A stretch of 64,000 nucleotides of DNA from Chitinophagales bacterium. GTDB lineage: Bacteria > Bacteroidota > Bacteroidia > Chitinophagales > CAIOSU01. The stretch is taken from NCBI GenBank assembly GCA_040877935.1, contig JBBDNB010000018.1:1-64000 (forward strand), in the 5' to 3' direction. Under the pieces are notes generated by a model. The model did not search any database, was not told the origin of the DNA, and saw only the letters and a list, made by a program, of their open reading frames with translations. Both the position numbers and the translations under genes were made by a program. Shown one piece after another: positions 15,956 to 24,346 of the stretch (positions are counted from its first letter, which is position 1; every line of letters starts with the position of its first letter).

Positions 15956-16110
15956 TTAAAATTCTAAATGCCAATCTCTAAATGCTAAATAATTTCAAAT
16001 AATGAATGTTCAAATTCCAGAAACAATTGCAATTGAAGGGTTTTGAGCATTATTCATTTAGATTTTGAATTTGTTTGGTTTTTAGTGCTTAGATATTAGA
16101 TTTTGAAAAA
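15956..16110. repeat. Intergenic inverted-repeat element inside the fad gene pair
   Basis: This AT-rich 155-nt spacer has a 12-bp perfect inverted repeat AAATAATGAATG (15997-16008) / CATTATTCATTT (16048-16059), flanked by further partly complementary TCTAAATGC-like and TTTAGTGCTTAGATATTAGA-like sequence. The fold could be a small MITE-like element or an mRNA processing site between two genes of one operon. No coding potential is seen. Confidence 0.55.
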
Positions 16111-17319
16111 TTAAATTCTTTCAATTATCGTAGCAATGCCCATACCTCCACCAACACATAGTGTGGCCATTCCGGTATTGAGATCGCGTCTTTCCAATTC
16201 ATCAATCAATGTGCTGATCAGCATAGAACCGGTCGCGCCCAGTGGATGCCCCATGGCGATGGCTCCACCATTCACATTCACTTTGTCGTGTGGCACGTTC
16301 ATTTCCTGCATAAAGCGCATTGGCACTACGGCAAATGCTTCATTGACTTCAAATAAATCGATATCGCCAATTTCCATTCCCGCTTTTTTCAATGCTTTTC
16401 TGGCGGATAATCCCGGGCCTAAAAGCATAATGGTGGGCTCGGTGCCCGTTACGGCAAAGGCTCGAACTTTTGCTCGGGGTTTTAAGCCCAATTGCTGGCC
16501 CATACTTTCACTGCCCACCAGCGTAAGTGCTGCTCCGTCAACAATAGCCGAGGAATTGCCAGGATGGTGCACATGGTTTATTTTTTCAACTTCGGGATAT
16601 TTCTGAAGGGCGAGATTGTCAAAACCACCCTGTTCGCCCATCATTTGGAAGGAAGGTTTTAGATTCCCCAATGTTTCTACGGAAGAATCCGGGCGGATCA
16701 TTTCGTCTTTATCCAAGATCACTTTTCCATTGACATCACTGATGGAAATCAATGAATTTTTGAAATAGCCACCTTGCGTAGCTTTGGCTGCTCTTTTGTG
16801 CGATTCGGCAGCAAAGGCATCCAAATCCCTACGGCTAAAGCCAAATTTAGAAGCAATCAAATCGGCAGAAATGCCCTGTGGCACGATCTTGTGTTGCATC
16901 ACTACTTCTGGGTTGGTGAACAAAGCACCGCCATCAGAACCCATCGGTACGCGCGACATGGATTCCAATCCGCCTGCCAAAATCAAATCCTCTTGGCCCG
17001 ACATCACATAAGCTGAAGCCTGATTGATGGCTTCCAAACCGGAAGCGCAGTATCGGCTTAAAGTTACTCCGGCCGTGGTGTCGGGATAACCGGCAGCCAT
17101 GGCGGCAGTTTTGGCAATATTAAAACCCTGTTCTTTTACGGGCGTTACGCAGCCCACAATGGCATCTTCCACAAATTCGGGCGCATTTGGATAGCGTTTT
17201 TTGTATTCGTCAAATAAGGCGATTAATAAATCGATGGGCTGGGTGGTGTAAAGCGACCCGTCTTTTTTGCCCTTGCCCCGCGGTGTGCGAAGACTGTCAT
17301 AAATATAGGCGTGGTTCAT
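16111..17319 (-). CDS. fadA: Acetyl-CoA C-acyltransferase (3-ketoacyl-CoA thiolase)
   Basis: This 402-aa protein has the full thiolase signature: nucleophilic Cys in TLSRYCASGLEAINQA (about residue 89), VNEAFAVVPMRFM, the catalytic His in GGAIAMGHPLGATGSM, and the second Cys in LCVGGGMGIATI. It cleaves 3-ketoacyl-CoA to acetyl-CoA and a shortened acyl-CoA. It probably leads the transcript that continues into the multifunctional enzyme. Confidence 0.93.
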   Translation of the reverse strand: MNHAYIYDSLRTPRGKGKKDGSLYTTQPIDLLIALFDEYKKRYPNAPEFVEDAIVGCVTPVKEQGFNIAKTAAMAAGYPDTTAGVTLSRYCASGLEAINQASAYVMSGQEDLILAGGLESMSRVPMGSDGGALFTNPEVVMQHKIVPQGISADLIASKFGFSRRDLDAFAAESHKRAAKATQGGYFKNSLISISDVNGKVILDKDEMIRPDSSVETLGNLKPSFQMMGEQGGFDNLALQKYPEVEKINHVHHPGNSSAIVDGAALTLVGSESMGQQLGLKPRAKVRAFAVTGTEPTIMLLGPGLSARKALKKAGMEIGDIDLFEVNEAFAVVPMRFMQEMNVPHDKVNVNGGAIAMGHPLGATGSMLISTLIDELERRDLNTGMATLCVGGGMGIATIIERI

Positions 17320-17550
17320 GTTTTTTTACTTTCGTGCAAAAATAAGATTCTTTAGGGGGATTATTAAGACACAAAGGTTTTTTCGTTTCACCACAAAGGC
17401 ACAATGGACACAAAGATTCTTTATTGACCACCAAGTCGCAAAGGGCACAAAGGTTTTCTATGACCACGAAGATTCTTTGTTGACCTCCAAGGCACAAAGG
17501 GCACAAAGGTTTTTTGGAACTCTGACAGGGTTTTGCCCCCTGTTAGAGTT
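17320..17550. repeat. CACAAAG-type imperfect tandem repeats and a 13-bp inverted repeat
   Basis: The 431-nt gap 17320-17750 holds no convincing gene. From about 17370 to 17510, units like GGCACAAAGG(GCACAAAGG)TTTT and GACCACGAAGATTCTTT alternate four times with 30-50 nt spacing. At 17518-17550 AACTCTGACAGGG / CCCTGTTAGAGTT pair with one mismatch around TTTTGCC. A smaller hairpin TCCCGA / TCGGGA lies at 17644-17665. No T-run marks a terminator. The Cys-rich reading frame through this repeat is an artefact of the repeat. Confidence 0.65.
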
Positions 17551-17750
17551 ATGAGAAGTGGGTGTTGTTTGTGAATTCAGAGGAATAAAATCAAAATATG
17601 CCCGTCTTTCCGTAAAATTTTCCCAAGAAAATTTATGTGCCTGTCCCGATTCATTTGAGTCGGGAGAATCCCCATCTATGAAAATGAATAGTCTGATTTT
17701 TAGTATATTAGTGTTCTAAATTGTTAAGATTTATTTCAAGCTAAAGTCTT

Positions 17751-18632
17751 ATGAACCCCGAAAGCATCAGTAAAATAATACCCGGTATAGCCTTGTTGGT
17801 CTTGGGCATTATCGAGGCTATTGGCGGATTGTACATTCATGACAAACGCACAAAAAATGATTTCACCATTGAGCTGCTTAGCTTGATCATCCTCCCCACT
17901 TTGATTCAGCCGGGTATTTTTTTTCTTGTCATTTTTGGCATGGGCGCATTATTTCCCGGTCTTGAAGATGTTTTTGTCGGAACTTCCTTGTGGTTGCATT
18001 TTGCAGCATTTCTTGTTTTTGACGATATGGCCCAATATTGGTGGCACCGGTTTTCACATGCCAATAGAACCATGTGGAAATTGCATCGGCCGCATCATGT
18101 AGTGGAGGAAATGGGTGTGTTGATGACTTATCGAAATGCCGCGCTTTACTATGCCTTAATGCCGGGGATATGGTTTTCCGCTGCATTGGTGTTTATGGGT
18201 ATGGGATATGTCTATCTAATTTATTTGCCCATAAAACTGGTTGTGATTTTATTGGCGCATAGCAATACCAAATGGGATCGTATATTGTACAGGTATAGAA
18301 TATTGAATCCCCTGGCATGGGTTATTGAAAGAACGATCTCTACGCCCAGCACGCATTTTGCCCATCATGGATTAACGGCTGAAGATGGCGTATCTCATCC
18401 AAACGGCAATTATGGCAACCTCCTGTTTTTATGGGATATCATTTTTGGAAGCGCAAAAATTACGCGCAAATATCCCACTAAGTTTGGCGCCTGGAACCAG
18501 ATGAAAGAACCCTGGTATGTTCAGCTATTTTTCCCGATCATCCGATCAAAAGACCCAAAGAGCGAACTGCACTCCATTAAAACAAACAATGACTACGATC
18601 CTTCTGTGGATTCTAAGCAATTTCATAAGTAA
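17751..18632 (+). CDS. Fatty acid hydroxylase / sterol desaturase superfamily membrane protein
   Basis: This 293-aa protein has about 4-6 transmembrane helices and the diiron His-box signature: WWHRFSHAN (HX3H), LHRPHH (HX2HH) and FAHHG later in the chain. It inserts oxygen into a lipid substrate at the membrane. The family covers fatty-acid hydroxylases, carotenoid hydroxylases and C-4/C-5 sterol enzymes; the substrate cannot be decided from sequence. A sterol methyltransferase homologue sits 19 kb away, which makes a sterol substrate possible but unproven. Confidence 0.85.
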   Translation: MNPESISKIIPGIALLVLGIIEAIGGLYIHDKRTKNDFTIELLSLIILPTLIQPGIFFLVIFGMGALFPGLEDVFVGTSLWLHFAAFLVFDDMAQYWWHRFSHANRTMWKLHRPHHVVEEMGVLMTYRNAALYYALMPGIWFSAALVFMGMGYVYLIYLPIKLVVILLAHSNTKWDRILYRYRILNPLAWVIERTISTPSTHFAHHGLTAEDGVSHPNGNYGNLLFLWDIIFGSAKITRKYPTKFGAWNQMKEPWYVQLFFPIIRSKDPKSELHSIKTNNDYDPSVDSKQFHK

Positions 18633-18902
18633 GGCTATTACCAGAGCGCTTTTAGCTCAGGTCTTGAAATAGACGAATGTGCAGTTCAACCCGGGGTATT
18701 CATTAGAAGAAAGGATTAATGACGAAAAACACCTTTTAACCAGCATTATACAATTAAAAAGCAATTGTATATTCCGGATTTAAGCATTGCACATTTTTTT
18801 TAGGATCATAAATCAAATTCAGCACAATTTTAAAACCATTTTAGAAATAATTATCTTCAAGCATCGTTTTTGGCAATAAAAATATTCCATTTGTATTCCT
18901 CC

Positions 18903-19964
18903 ATGCGCAATTTTTCACTCATTTGTTTTTCAATATTCTCATTGAATGTGTTTGCCCAAATTGGAGGGACTGGCACCTACAATTTTATCAACCTACCTGC
19001 CACGCCCAGGATTACTGCCACCGGGGGAAACTTAATCACAGTGATGGACGATGATCCTGGACTGGGATTTGTAAATCCCGCACTGCTCAATCCTTCCATG
19101 GACAATAAAGTTACTGCCAATTCGGCCATTTACTTTTCCGGTATCAATTTTGGCTATGCAGGATATACCAGGCATTGGGATGATATTGGGACTTTTCAGG
19201 GCGGCATTCAATACATTTCCTATGGCCGATTTTCCCAAAGAGATGAAACAGGTGTTGAAAATGGGAGCTTTAGTGCCAGCGAATACAATATCAATGTTGG
19301 AGGATCGCGCCAATATGACGAAAAATATTCCTACGGAGCCAATGTGAAAATGCTGATTTCCTCAATGGGTGGCGGATATACCTCTTTGGGAACTGCACTG
19401 GACTTAGCTGCTGCTTATAATGATTCATCTAAATATTTCACAGCTACTCTTCTGGTGAAAAATATTGGATTTCAGTTTTTGGCCTACGAAGGCAGTAATC
19501 GCGAACCATTGCCATTTGACATTCAATTGGGTTTTTCAAAAAGATTTAAAAAATTGCCTTTCCGCATCAGTGTGGTGTATCACAATTTGCATCGTTTTAA
19601 TTTGCGCTATGAGAATGATTTGCAAACGGAGCAGCCCTTATTTGGTGAAGAAGAAACGGAGAGCAAAGCCGGAATATTTTTCGACAATTTAATGCGCCAT
19701 TTCATTGTGGGTGGGGAATTGACCATTGCCAAAGTGGTTCGCATTGGGTTTGGCTACAATCACCAATTGAGGCAAAGCATGTCCTTTGAATCTAAACGTG
19801 GGCTTACCGGATTTTCCTTTGGAATAGGCATTAAAATCAAGCAATTTGATTTTGGATTTGCCCGCGGCAGATATCACTTGGCCGGGGCTGTAAACCATTT
19901 TAGCGTAGGCATCAATCTCAATAAATTTACCAAAACAAGGGCGGCAAAAAACGGGAATGAATAA
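18903..19964 (+). CDS. porQ: Type IX secretion system protein PorQ
   Basis: The protein has about 353 aa from ATG 18903, which directly precedes a signal peptide (MRNFSLICFSIFSLNVFAQ); an earlier in-frame ATG at 18870 adds 11 residues. The mature start GGTGTYNFINLPATPRITA and DPGLGFVNPALLN are hallmarks of PorQ, a FadL-like outer-membrane barrel that works with PorU, PorV and PorZ in the T9SS attachment complex. The porQ-cmk order with an 8-nt overlap is a familiar Bacteroidota arrangement. Confidence 0.88.
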   Translation: MRNFSLICFSIFSLNVFAQIGGTGTYNFINLPATPRITATGGNLITVMDDDPGLGFVNPALLNPSMDNKVTANSAIYFSGINFGYAGYTRHWDDIGTFQGGIQYISYGRFSQRDETGVENGSFSASEYNINVGGSRQYDEKYSYGANVKMLISSMGGGYTSLGTALDLAAAYNDSSKYFTATLLVKNIGFQFLAYEGSNREPLPFDIQLGFSKRFKKLPFRISVVYHNLHRFNLRYENDLQTEQPLFGEEETESKAGIFFDNLMRHFIVGGELTIAKVVRIGFGYNHQLRQSMSFESKRGLTGFSFGIGIKIKQFDFGFARGRYHLAGAVNHFSVGINLNKFTKTRAAKNGNE

Positions 19965-20625
19965 AGACATTGTAATTGCAATTGATGGTCACTCCTCCTG
20001 TGGTAAAAGCACGATGGCCAAGGCACTGGCAAAAAAACTACACTACCTCTATATCGATTCAGGTGCCATGTATCGCGCAGTAACTTTGTATTGCTTGCAA
20101 AATGATATTGACCCCAAAGATGCTCCCGCCATAGAAAAAGCATTGTCCTATATCCACATTGATTTCCGACAGGAAAATGGACAAAACATTACCCATTTGA
20201 ACGATAAAAATGTAGAGCGGGAAATCCGTACCATGCAAGTTTCTGAAAATGTGAGCGAGGTGAGTAAAATTGGTGCCGTAAGAACCCACTTGGTAAAATT
20301 GCAACAGGATTTGGGCCGCAAAAAAGGCATTGTGATGGATGGCAGGGATATTGGTACTGTGGTATTTCCCAGTGCAGAACTGAAAATATTCATGACTGCC
20401 AGCCCTGAAATTCGGGCACAGCGCAGATTGGATGAATTACTTGAAAAAGGTGAAAAAACCGATTTTGATACGGTGCTGAAAAACCTTCATAAGCGCGATG
20501 AAATTGATTCCAATCGTGAAATTGCCCCATTGCGAAAAGCCGAGGACGCAAAAGTGCTGGACAATAGCAACTTGAACCGCAAACAACAATTGGAAATTGC
20601 CCTGGATTGGGCTAAAGCATCTTGA
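19957..20625 (+). CDS. cmk: Cytidylate kinase
   Basis: This 222-aa protein has a P-loop GHSSCGKS at residues 11-18, LYIDSGAMYRAVTL, MDGRDIGTVVFP and the lid-like QRRLDELLEKGE. It phosphorylates CMP/dCMP with ATP in pyrimidine metabolism. It overlaps porQ by 8 nt, so the two are translationally coupled. Confidence 0.95.
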   Translation: MNKDIVIAIDGHSSCGKSTMAKALAKKLHYLYIDSGAMYRAVTLYCLQNDIDPKDAPAIEKALSYIHIDFRQENGQNITHLNDKNVEREIRTMQVSENVSEVSKIGAVRTHLVKLQQDLGRKKGIVMDGRDIGTVVFPSAELKIFMTASPEIRAQRRLDELLEKGEKTDFDTVLKNLHKRDEIDSNREIAPLRKAEDAKVLDNSNLNRKQQLEIALDWAKAS

Positions 20626-20696
20626 TACTTTAATTTGTATTTTTAGCCAGATCGCTCTTAAAAAGCGCTTTCTTTTTCTGTCGAAAAATAGAGATT

Positions 20697-21227
20697 TTGC
20701 AAAACGCAGTATTCCAATTAATTGAGGCCCATCAGCTATTTGAAAAAGAAATAGAACTGCAAAGGAATGAATTCCTAAAAGTGAAAGGCAGTGTTGATAC
20801 CAATATTTATTTTGTGGAAAGTGGCAGCATGAAAGTCTTTGTACTGAATGATGACGAAGAACAGATCATTCGTTTTGCTTATCGGGGAAATATCATTGTT
20901 TCCCTTGATTCCTATATCACGGAAAAACCCTCTGATTTTTATATTCAGGCCATCAAGAAAACGACTGTAAAAGTGATTTCAAAAAACAGCATGATGGAAG
21001 TGATTCATCAAAAGCCAGAATATCAAAAACTTTGGATTGAGGTATTGGAAGATTTGATTTTACAGCAAATAGAACGGGAGAAGGATTTGCTCACAACTTC
21101 GCCAAAAGAACGCTACAACAGGGTATTGAAGCGCAGCCCCATGCTTTTTCAGGAAATTCCCAATAAGCATATTTCCAATTATTTGCGCATGAGTGCCGAA
21201 ACCCTTTCGAGATTGAAAAAATCTTGA
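20697..21227 (+). CDS. Crp/Fnr-family transcriptional regulator
   Basis: This 176-aa protein has an N-terminal cyclic-nucleotide-binding-like beta-roll (about 10-115; IYFVESGSMKVFVLNDDEEQ, RFAYRGNIIVSLDSY) and a C-terminal HTH (SPKERYNRVL, IPNKHISNYLRMSAETLSRL). The cAMP phosphate cassette is not conserved, as in many Bacteroidota Crp-like proteins, so the ligand is unknown. A TTG start is needed to include the first helix. It is followed 51 nt later by the DinB gene, a possible target or partner. Confidence 0.82.
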   Translation: MQNAVFQLIEAHQLFEKEIELQRNEFLKVKGSVDTNIYFVESGSMKVFVLNDDEEQIIRFAYRGNIIVSLDSYITEKPSDFYIQAIKKTTVKVISKNSMMEVIHQKPEYQKLWIEVLEDLILQQIEREKDLLTTSPKERYNRVLKRSPMLFQEIPNKHISNYLRMSAETLSRLKKS

Positions 21228-21278
21228 TTTCAATCAATATTTATCTTTCATACATCTGCCATCTTTGTAAATAAAAAG

Positions 21279-21839
21279 ATGCGTATCAAAAGCGAAAAAC
21301 TTATTGAAGATTTGATAGAAAGAACACGGGCAAACCTCAATGAAGTGGAAAAACTAAAAAACCAGCCCGATGCAGCCTTAAACTGGAAAAGCAAGCCCGA
21401 AAGCTGGAGTGTGCTGGAATGCATTCAACATCTAAATCTTTATGCAGACTATTACAATCCTGAAATTTCAAAGCGCATAAATGAAAAGCAGCACCCTTCC
21501 GAAGAGAATTATAAAAGCGGCTTATCGGGAAATTACTTTGCCAATATGATGCTGCCCAGGGAAAAGCCCAATAAAATGAAAACTTTCAGGGACAAAAACC
21601 CACTCCATAGTAAACTGGATAGATCTGTTTTGGATGCTTTCATTCACAACCAAATCACAATGATTGAACTCCTGAACAAATCTAGAAGCGTGAGTTTGAA
21701 CAAAACAAAGTGCAATATTTCCATTACAAAATGGCTAAAGCTGAAATTGGGAGATACTTTTCGAGTAGTGATTTACCACAATCAGCGGCATATTTTGCAG
21801 GCAAATAAAGCCATCAAGGCTTTTTCAGAAAGACTTTGA
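21279..21839 (+). CDS. DinB-family putative metal-dependent protein
   Basis: This 186-aa four-helix-bundle protein has the DinB pattern WSVLECIQHLNLYADYY and the late pair in YHNQRHILQA, giving a three-His metal site. DinB/YfiT proteins include thiol-dependent transferases and stress proteins; the activity here is unknown. It lies downstream of the Crp-like gene on the same strand and ends convergent with tilS. Confidence 0.75.
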   Translation: MRIKSEKLIEDLIERTRANLNEVEKLKNQPDAALNWKSKPESWSVLECIQHLNLYADYYNPEISKRINEKQHPSEENYKSGLSGNYFANMMLPREKPNKMKTFRDKNPLHSKLDRSVLDAFIHNQITMIELLNKSRSVSLNKTKCNISITKWLKLKLGDTFRVVIYHNQRHILQANKAIKAFSERL

Positions 21840-21903
21840 GGTCAGCTAACGCTACTTTAACAATAGATTTGTTGTTAAAAACTTTTGACAACAGAATTAT
21901 TGT

Positions 21904-23235
21904 CTATTTCTCTTTCACCCTTACGTTCAAAACCCTTTTTGTCCCTGCTCCTATATTAAACCGTTCATCAATACGATGGCCGCAGACCCAAACCAATTTT
22001 TCGCCAGAAAAAAGCAATAGGATATTTTCCTTTTCCAGGGCATTCAGCTTTTTGTCCTGAAAGAAATTGCTCACCTTTTTCTTTTTCTTGTTCATTCCCA
22101 GCGGATAGAAATAATCGCCTTTTTTCCAGGGCCGGATTACCAGGGGAAAGTGCAGTTTGTCACAATCCAGAAAAGCATAAGCTGATTTATCGTTGATATT
22201 GATTTTGGTACGATCTGCCTTTTTAAAGGTAAAATGCACATTGCCCACACTCACCGCCTTTTGATTTTCAGATACGGCTACCAATCCCCTACCCTCATTG
22301 GTATTGGCACATAAAATCAAAAACTTGCGGTCTTTCAAAATCCGGTAGGCCTCATTTTTGATTTCCTTGCCAGGCGGGGCATTCAATAGTTTTTCTATTT
22401 CAGGCAAATGATTTTCCTTAAAACCATAGGGCGACAGCCACTCATAGAGCAGGGTTTTCCAATAGGTATAAGATTTCAGTTTTAGTATGGACACAAACTG
22501 CGCCTCCAATCGATGTTCAATCAATTTTTTCAAAATGCGCTCCAATCCTGTTCTATAAATGGCTTCTGCATCTTGCATTTTAAAAGCAAATGCATTCATT
22601 TTCTCAACAAAATCAGGATATTGGTTTTCAAATTTTGCCACAATTTCATGACGGACATAATTGCGCTCGTATTTGGTAGAGGCATTGCTGGCATCTTCCC
22701 TATAGTCAATTTTGTTTTTTTCGGCAAATTGCTGCAGTTCCGCTCTGGTGAAACACAGAAATGGCCGTATCAACACCGATTTTTTGGGCAATATTCCCTT
22801 GATGCCAGAAATGCCAGTGCCTTTCGCCAGATTCATCAGCAGGGTTTCGGCATTGTCATTCGCATGGTGTGCCGTGGCTATCAAATCACAATTTTGTTCC
22901 TTTCGCAATTTCTCAAACCAAGTATAGCGCAATTGTCGAGCTGCCATTTGTATGGACACATTATTTTTATTGGCAAATTTTTCGGTATCAAAATTTTTTA
23001 CAAATACTTTAAATCCCTTTGCCTTGGCTTTTTTACGCAAAAATGACGCATCCGCATCAGATTCCTTTCCGCGCAATTTAAAATTACAATGTGCGACAAT
23101 AATCGGCTGTTGTATTTGGAGCATAAATTCCAATAATACCATAGAATCCAATCCGCCACTTACGGCCAACAGGATTTTTTGCCCCTTATTGAACAGCTTT
23201 TCGGTTTCCAGAAATTTTCTCCATTTATTCAGCAT
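21904..23235 (-). CDS. tilS: tRNA(Ile)-lysidine synthase
   Basis: This 443-aa protein (ATG 23235 chosen over an in-frame TTG at 23244) has the PP-loop SGGLDS at residues 26-31, IVAHCNFKLRGKESDADASF, ATAHHANDNAETLLMNLAKG, and a C-terminal TilS domain with FPLVIRPWKKGDYFYPLGMN. It modifies the wobble C of tRNA-Ile(CAU) to lysidine, which is essential for AUA decoding. It overlaps the upstream TPR gene by 11 nt and is probably co-transcribed with it. Confidence 0.94.
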   Translation of the reverse strand: MLNKWRKFLETEKLFNKGQKILLAVSGGLDSMVLLEFMLQIQQPIIVAHCNFKLRGKESDADASFLRKKAKAKGFKVFVKNFDTEKFANKNNVSIQMAARQLRYTWFEKLRKEQNCDLIATAHHANDNAETLLMNLAKGTGISGIKGILPKKSVLIRPFLCFTRAELQQFAEKNKIDYREDASNASTKYERNYVRHEIVAKFENQYPDFVEKMNAFAFKMQDAEAIYRTGLERILKKLIEHRLEAQFVSILKLKSYTYWKTLLYEWLSPYGFKENHLPEIEKLLNAPPGKEIKNEAYRILKDRKFLILCANTNEGRGLVAVSENQKAVSVGNVHFTFKKADRTKININDKSAYAFLDCDKLHFPLVIRPWKKGDYFYPLGMNKKKKKVSNFFQDKKLNALEKENILLLFSGEKLVWVCGHRIDERFNIGAGTKRVLNVRVKEK

Positions 23236-23551
23236 CGTCTTCAATTAAAGTTAAGGCCTGTTGCAATTCGCCTACTGTGTGCATATCCTTAATGCGCTTG
23301 TTCACTTCAATACCTTTTTTATAAGTTTCCACAGCCTGATCATGAGCTCCGGTGCTTTCATAAACCTTAGCGAGGTGATAATAAGCACCCCCGTAATTTT
23401 CATCTACTTCAATCAACTTCCTGAAATATTTTTCAGCATTTTGAAAATCCTGCTGTTTAAAATATTCCTGCGCAATGGCAAAGAGCACAAAAGTATCAGT
23501 TGGATTTTTCTCAAGAAAGTCAAACAATCGCTTTAGTCGCTGTGTTTCCAT
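23225..23551 (-). CDS. Small tetratricopeptide-repeat protein
   Basis: This 108-aa protein has about three TPR units (DTFVLFAIAQEYFKQQDFQNA, GGAYYHLAKVYESTGAHDQA, VETYKKGIEV). It has no signal peptide, so it is cytoplasmic. It is translationally coupled to tilS. TPR proteins of this size act as protein-interaction adaptors; the partner is unknown. It is divergent from etfB with a shared 51-nt promoter region. Confidence 0.8.
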   Translation of the reverse strand: METQRLKRLFDFLEKNPTDTFVLFAIAQEYFKQQDFQNAEKYFRKLIEVDENYGGAYYHLAKVYESTGAHDQAVETYKKGIEVNKRIKDMHTVGELQQALTLIEDDAE

Positions 23552-23568
23552 TTTAGTGTTTCATTGTT

Positions 23569-23576
23569 TAAGTTTG
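23569..23576 (+). promoter_or_regulatory. -7 promoter element of etfBA
   Basis: TAAGTTTG is an exact TAnnTTTG match, 26 nt before the etfB ATG. Confidence 0.55.
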
Positions 23577-23602
23577 CAAAGCAAAATTTAAAAATCGAAA
23601 GT

Positions 23603-24343
23603 ATGAAATTATTAGTATGCGTGAGTAAGGTGCCAGACACCACTACAAAAATCAATTTCACCGATAATGATACGAAGTTTAATACAGATGGCGTACAATG
23701 GATCATGAATCCAACGGACGAATGGTATGCTTTGGTCAAGGCTATGGAGTTGAAAGAAAAGAATGGCGGTACTGTAACCGTTGTAAATGTTGGTAATGGG
23801 GAGAACGATCCAATTATCAGGAAAGCATTGGCCATAGGTGCAGATGATGCAGTGAGAATTGATGCAGAAGAAAAAGACAGTTTTTATGTTGCTGCACAAA
23901 TTGCTGAATTTGCCAAAGACAAAGGCTATGATTTAATTCTCACTGGAAAGGAAACCATTAATTACAATGGTTTTAATGTAGGTGGAATGCTGGCAGAATT
24001 GCTCGATCAGCCATTTGTAACCCTTGCTACTTCGCTTGAGGTAGAAGGTGAGAAAGCCACTCTCACAAGGGAGATTGAAGGCGGAGAGGAAAAACTGGAA
24101 GTCAATTTACCTTTTGTAGTCAGTGCCCAAAAAGGAATGGCAGAAGCCAGGATTCCAAATATGCGCGGGATTATGGCTGCTAGGAAAAAGCCACTAGAGG
24201 TTATTCCCGCTGCTGACGTGGAAGCATTAACAGAGGTGAAAAGTTACGACAAACCCAAAGGAAGAGGGGAAGTAACACTGATTGATCCTGAAAATGTAGA
24301 AGAATTAGTTGATAAATTACATAACGAAGCAAAAGCAATATAA
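23603..24343 (+). CDS. etfB: Electron transfer flavoprotein subunit beta
   Basis: This 246-aa protein starts MKLLVCVSKVPDTTTKI; a longer in-frame start at 23564 would cross the promoter. Typical motifs are GGTVTVVNVG, IRKALAIGADDAVRID, the ETF-beta signature region LATSLEVEGEKATLTREIEG and PNMRGIMAARKKP. With EtfA it carries electrons from acyl-CoA dehydrogenases to the quinone pool, complementing the fad genes at 13.8-17.3 kb. It is separated from etfA by 3 nt. Confidence 0.93.
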   Translation: MKLLVCVSKVPDTTTKINFTDNDTKFNTDGVQWIMNPTDEWYALVKAMELKEKNGGTVTVVNVGNGENDPIIRKALAIGADDAVRIDAEEKDSFYVAAQIAEFAKDKGYDLILTGKETINYNGFNVGGMLAELLDQPFVTLATSLEVEGEKATLTREIEGGEEKLEVNLPFVVSAQKGMAEARIPNMRGIMAARKKPLEVIPAADVEALTEVKSYDKPKGRGEVTLIDPENVEELVDKLHNEAKAI

Positions 24344-24346
24344 GAT

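Noticed and set aside
16136-16606. 156-codon plus-strand frame over the thiolase gene
   Set aside because: It is antisense to a highly conserved enzyme, and its Ser/Pro-rich product shows no motif.
17297-17506. 69-codon minus-strand Cys/Leu-rich frame upstream of the thiolase
   Set aside because: The LCALC/CPLCL pattern is a direct translation of the CACAAAG nucleotide repeat and is seen as an artefact in many genomes.
17644-17665. Hairpin TCCCGA/TCGGGA considered as a terminator
   Set aside because: The stem is only 6 bp with a 10-nt loop and no T-run on either strand.
18645-18712. tRNA-like stretch (TTTTAGCTCAGG ... GTTCAACCC) after the fatty acid hydroxylase gene
   Set aside because: The D-stem has no matching GAGC, the acceptor arms do not pair and no anticodon arm can be formed, so it is a chance resemblance.
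22513-23046. 177-codon plus-strand frame over tilS
   Set aside because: It is antisense to tilS, whose catalytic PP-loop and domains are intact; the frame has no start context or motif.
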